A DNA stretch of 21,321 nt from DAOTXS01 sp034433515 (GTDB lineage: Bacteria > Chloroflexota > Anaerolineae > UBA4142). This document shows, piece by piece, positions 20,496 to 21,321 of this stretch; the stretch's first letter is position 1; every line of letters starts with the position of its first letter. The translations under genes and the position numbers were made by a program. The notes under the pieces were generated by a model, which saw nothing but the letters and a program-made list of their open reading frames with translations, searched no databases and was not told the origin of the DNA. Where the stretch lies: assembly GCA_034433515.1 (NCBI GenBank), contig DAOUAL010000097.1, positions 1 through 21,321 on the forward strand, written 5' to 3'.

Positions 20496-21321
20496 CGCTT
20501 TTGTGTCTTCAAGAGCATAGATGCTGATGGTTTCTGTCTTTCCTTTGACTTGGATATCTCGCCTTGTCCCAACTTTGAGTGTAAGTTGTGCTTTTTTGCG
20601 GACATTTTCGGAAATAAGCACTTCGCCTGCCCGCGCAACACTTTCAATACGTTTAGCCACATTAACCGTGTCGCCGATGGCATCATAGAATTTGACACCT
20701 GTACTGCCCAGCAATCCTTCCACAACCAACCCGCTCTCCAGTCCAATGCCTGCTCCAAGTTGCTTTTCGGCAAGCAAAAGATTGACTTGCTGACGCAATT
20801 CCACCGCTGCCTGTAGTGCCGAGTCGGCGGTAGCGAAAATTGCCATCACTTCATCGGCTGCAAACTTGAATTTAATGGCAGAATGAAGTGTAAAAATCGC
20901 TTCAGATTGGCGGTAATAATTATCAAGAAGCGCAACCACTTCTTCAGGTTGATGAGATTCGCTCCATGCGGTAAACCCCCGAATGTCCATAAACAAAACC
21001 GTGCGTTCACGGCGTGTAGTATGCAGGGAGCCGGGGTTGATGAAAGTTTGGACCAGAAGTTCTTGTCCGAGCAACCACTCGGAATATGTGCGAAGTTGCG
21101 CCGAGGTTTGGCGTAATTTTTTCAAATAGCGTTCTGCACTCATATTTGCCAACCCAATGCTCAAACCAATCAAGAATATCGCTATGCCGATAAAGACATG
21201 GCTTGCGTCGCTGAAAAATGCACTCCAAGAGAGAGTTTGTTGAGGATTGGCAGAACTCTCGAAGATGGCGTACATGGAAAAAAGAATGAAAGTGCGGATG
21301 ATATTTTCGATAATGATTAGC
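20490..21321 (-). CDS. Class III adenylate/guanylate cyclase, cut by the window edge
   Basis: The frame is open to the right edge without a stop, so the gene starts outside the window. The visible part has hydrophobic segments (one at the edge before Met 21275, and one at about residues 27-44 counted from that Met), then a linker helix (RYLKKLRQTSAQLRTYSEWL) and a cyclase homology domain. Counting from Met 21275, metal-binding Asp97 (LFMDIRGFTAW) and Asp141 (FAADEVMAIF) are present, as is the transition-state pair Asn205/Arg209 (GDTVNVAKR). Asp198 (FYDAIGD) and Lys135 or Lys137 favour ATP over GTP. It is a membrane-bound enzyme making cAMP, by inference. The stop overlaps an attC-like palindrome. 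Confidence 0.9.
   Translation of the reverse strand, partial: LIIIENIIRTFILFSMYAIFESSANPQQTLSWSAFFSDASHVFIGIAIFLIGLSIGLANMSAERYLKKLRQTSAQLRTYSEWLLGQELLVQTFINPGSLHTTRRERTVLFMDIRGFTAWSESHQPEEVVALLDNYYRQSEAIFTLHSAIKFKFAADEVMAIFATADSALQAAVELRQQVNLLLAEKQLGAGIGLESGLVVEGLLGSTGVKFYDAIGDTVNVAKRIESVARAGEVLISENVRKKAQLTLKVGTRRDIQVKGKTETISIYALEDTKAG

Noticed and set aside
1..21321. CRISPR arrays, rRNA genes, replication origins, prophage genes
   Set aside because: No regularly spaced identical repeats, rRNA segments, DnaA-box clusters or phage structural genes were seen anywhere in the window.

Overview
The window looks like a chromosomal segment of a member of the Chloroflexota, probably Anaerolineae-like. 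This is an inference. It rests on several secreted or lipid-anchored proteins with Thr/Pro-rich stalks, paired CAP-domain proteins, a SecD with a Thr/Pro-rich insertion, sigma70-type promoters, and many intergenic palindromic repeats. No rRNA or other phylogenetic marker is present to confirm it.

Layout. 1-566: tRNA-Arg(TCT) followed at once by a compact hicB-hicA toxin-antitoxin pair and a terminator. 574-2764: a stand-alone histidine ammonia-lyase gene and a single short-chain chromate transporter (ChrA) gene, ending in a bidirectional terminator. 2761-6294 (minus): an apparent operon encoding a stalked, membrane-anchored CAP protein, a LysM-CAP lipoprotein and a cytoplasmic hybrid histidine kinase/response regulator. 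6310-8716 (minus): a GNAT acetyltransferase overlapping a lipoprotein gene of unknown function. 9008-11728 (minus): secD and secF, separated by a 180-base gap holding a strong hairpin. 11737-13442 (minus): a SpeD (AdoMet decarboxylase) homologue that has lost its catalytic residues, a P-loop nucleotide-binding protein, a small membrane protein and a zinc-ribbon protein. 13461-14209: an IS200/REP-associated tyrosine transposase bracketed by copies of a nested palindromic repeat. 14222-15215 (minus): a thioesterase and DUF3054 membrane protein operon. 15229-18447 (plus): a divergently transcribed ABC importer with a duplicated permease and an ATPase carrying an AAA-associated C-terminal domain; its leader can hide the ribosome binding site. 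18448-20495: a decayed patch with a frameshifted DDE transposase, a HEPN gene cut short next to it, its MNT partner gene, and an attC-like palindrome. 20490 to the right edge: a class III nucleotide cyclase that runs off the window.

The strongest leads are these. (1) A RAYT-type transposase sits among four structurally covarying palindromic repeats, and a second REP-like array with GTAG/GTGG tetranucleotides lies nearby. (2) A SpeD-fold protein has all three catalytic positions replaced, so it is a likely pseudoenzyme. (3) A HEPN-MNT module appears to have lost the end of its HEPN partner next to a transposase remnant. (4) A two-CAP-protein operon is coupled to a histidine kinase. All functional assignments come from reading motifs by eye; no database search was run.
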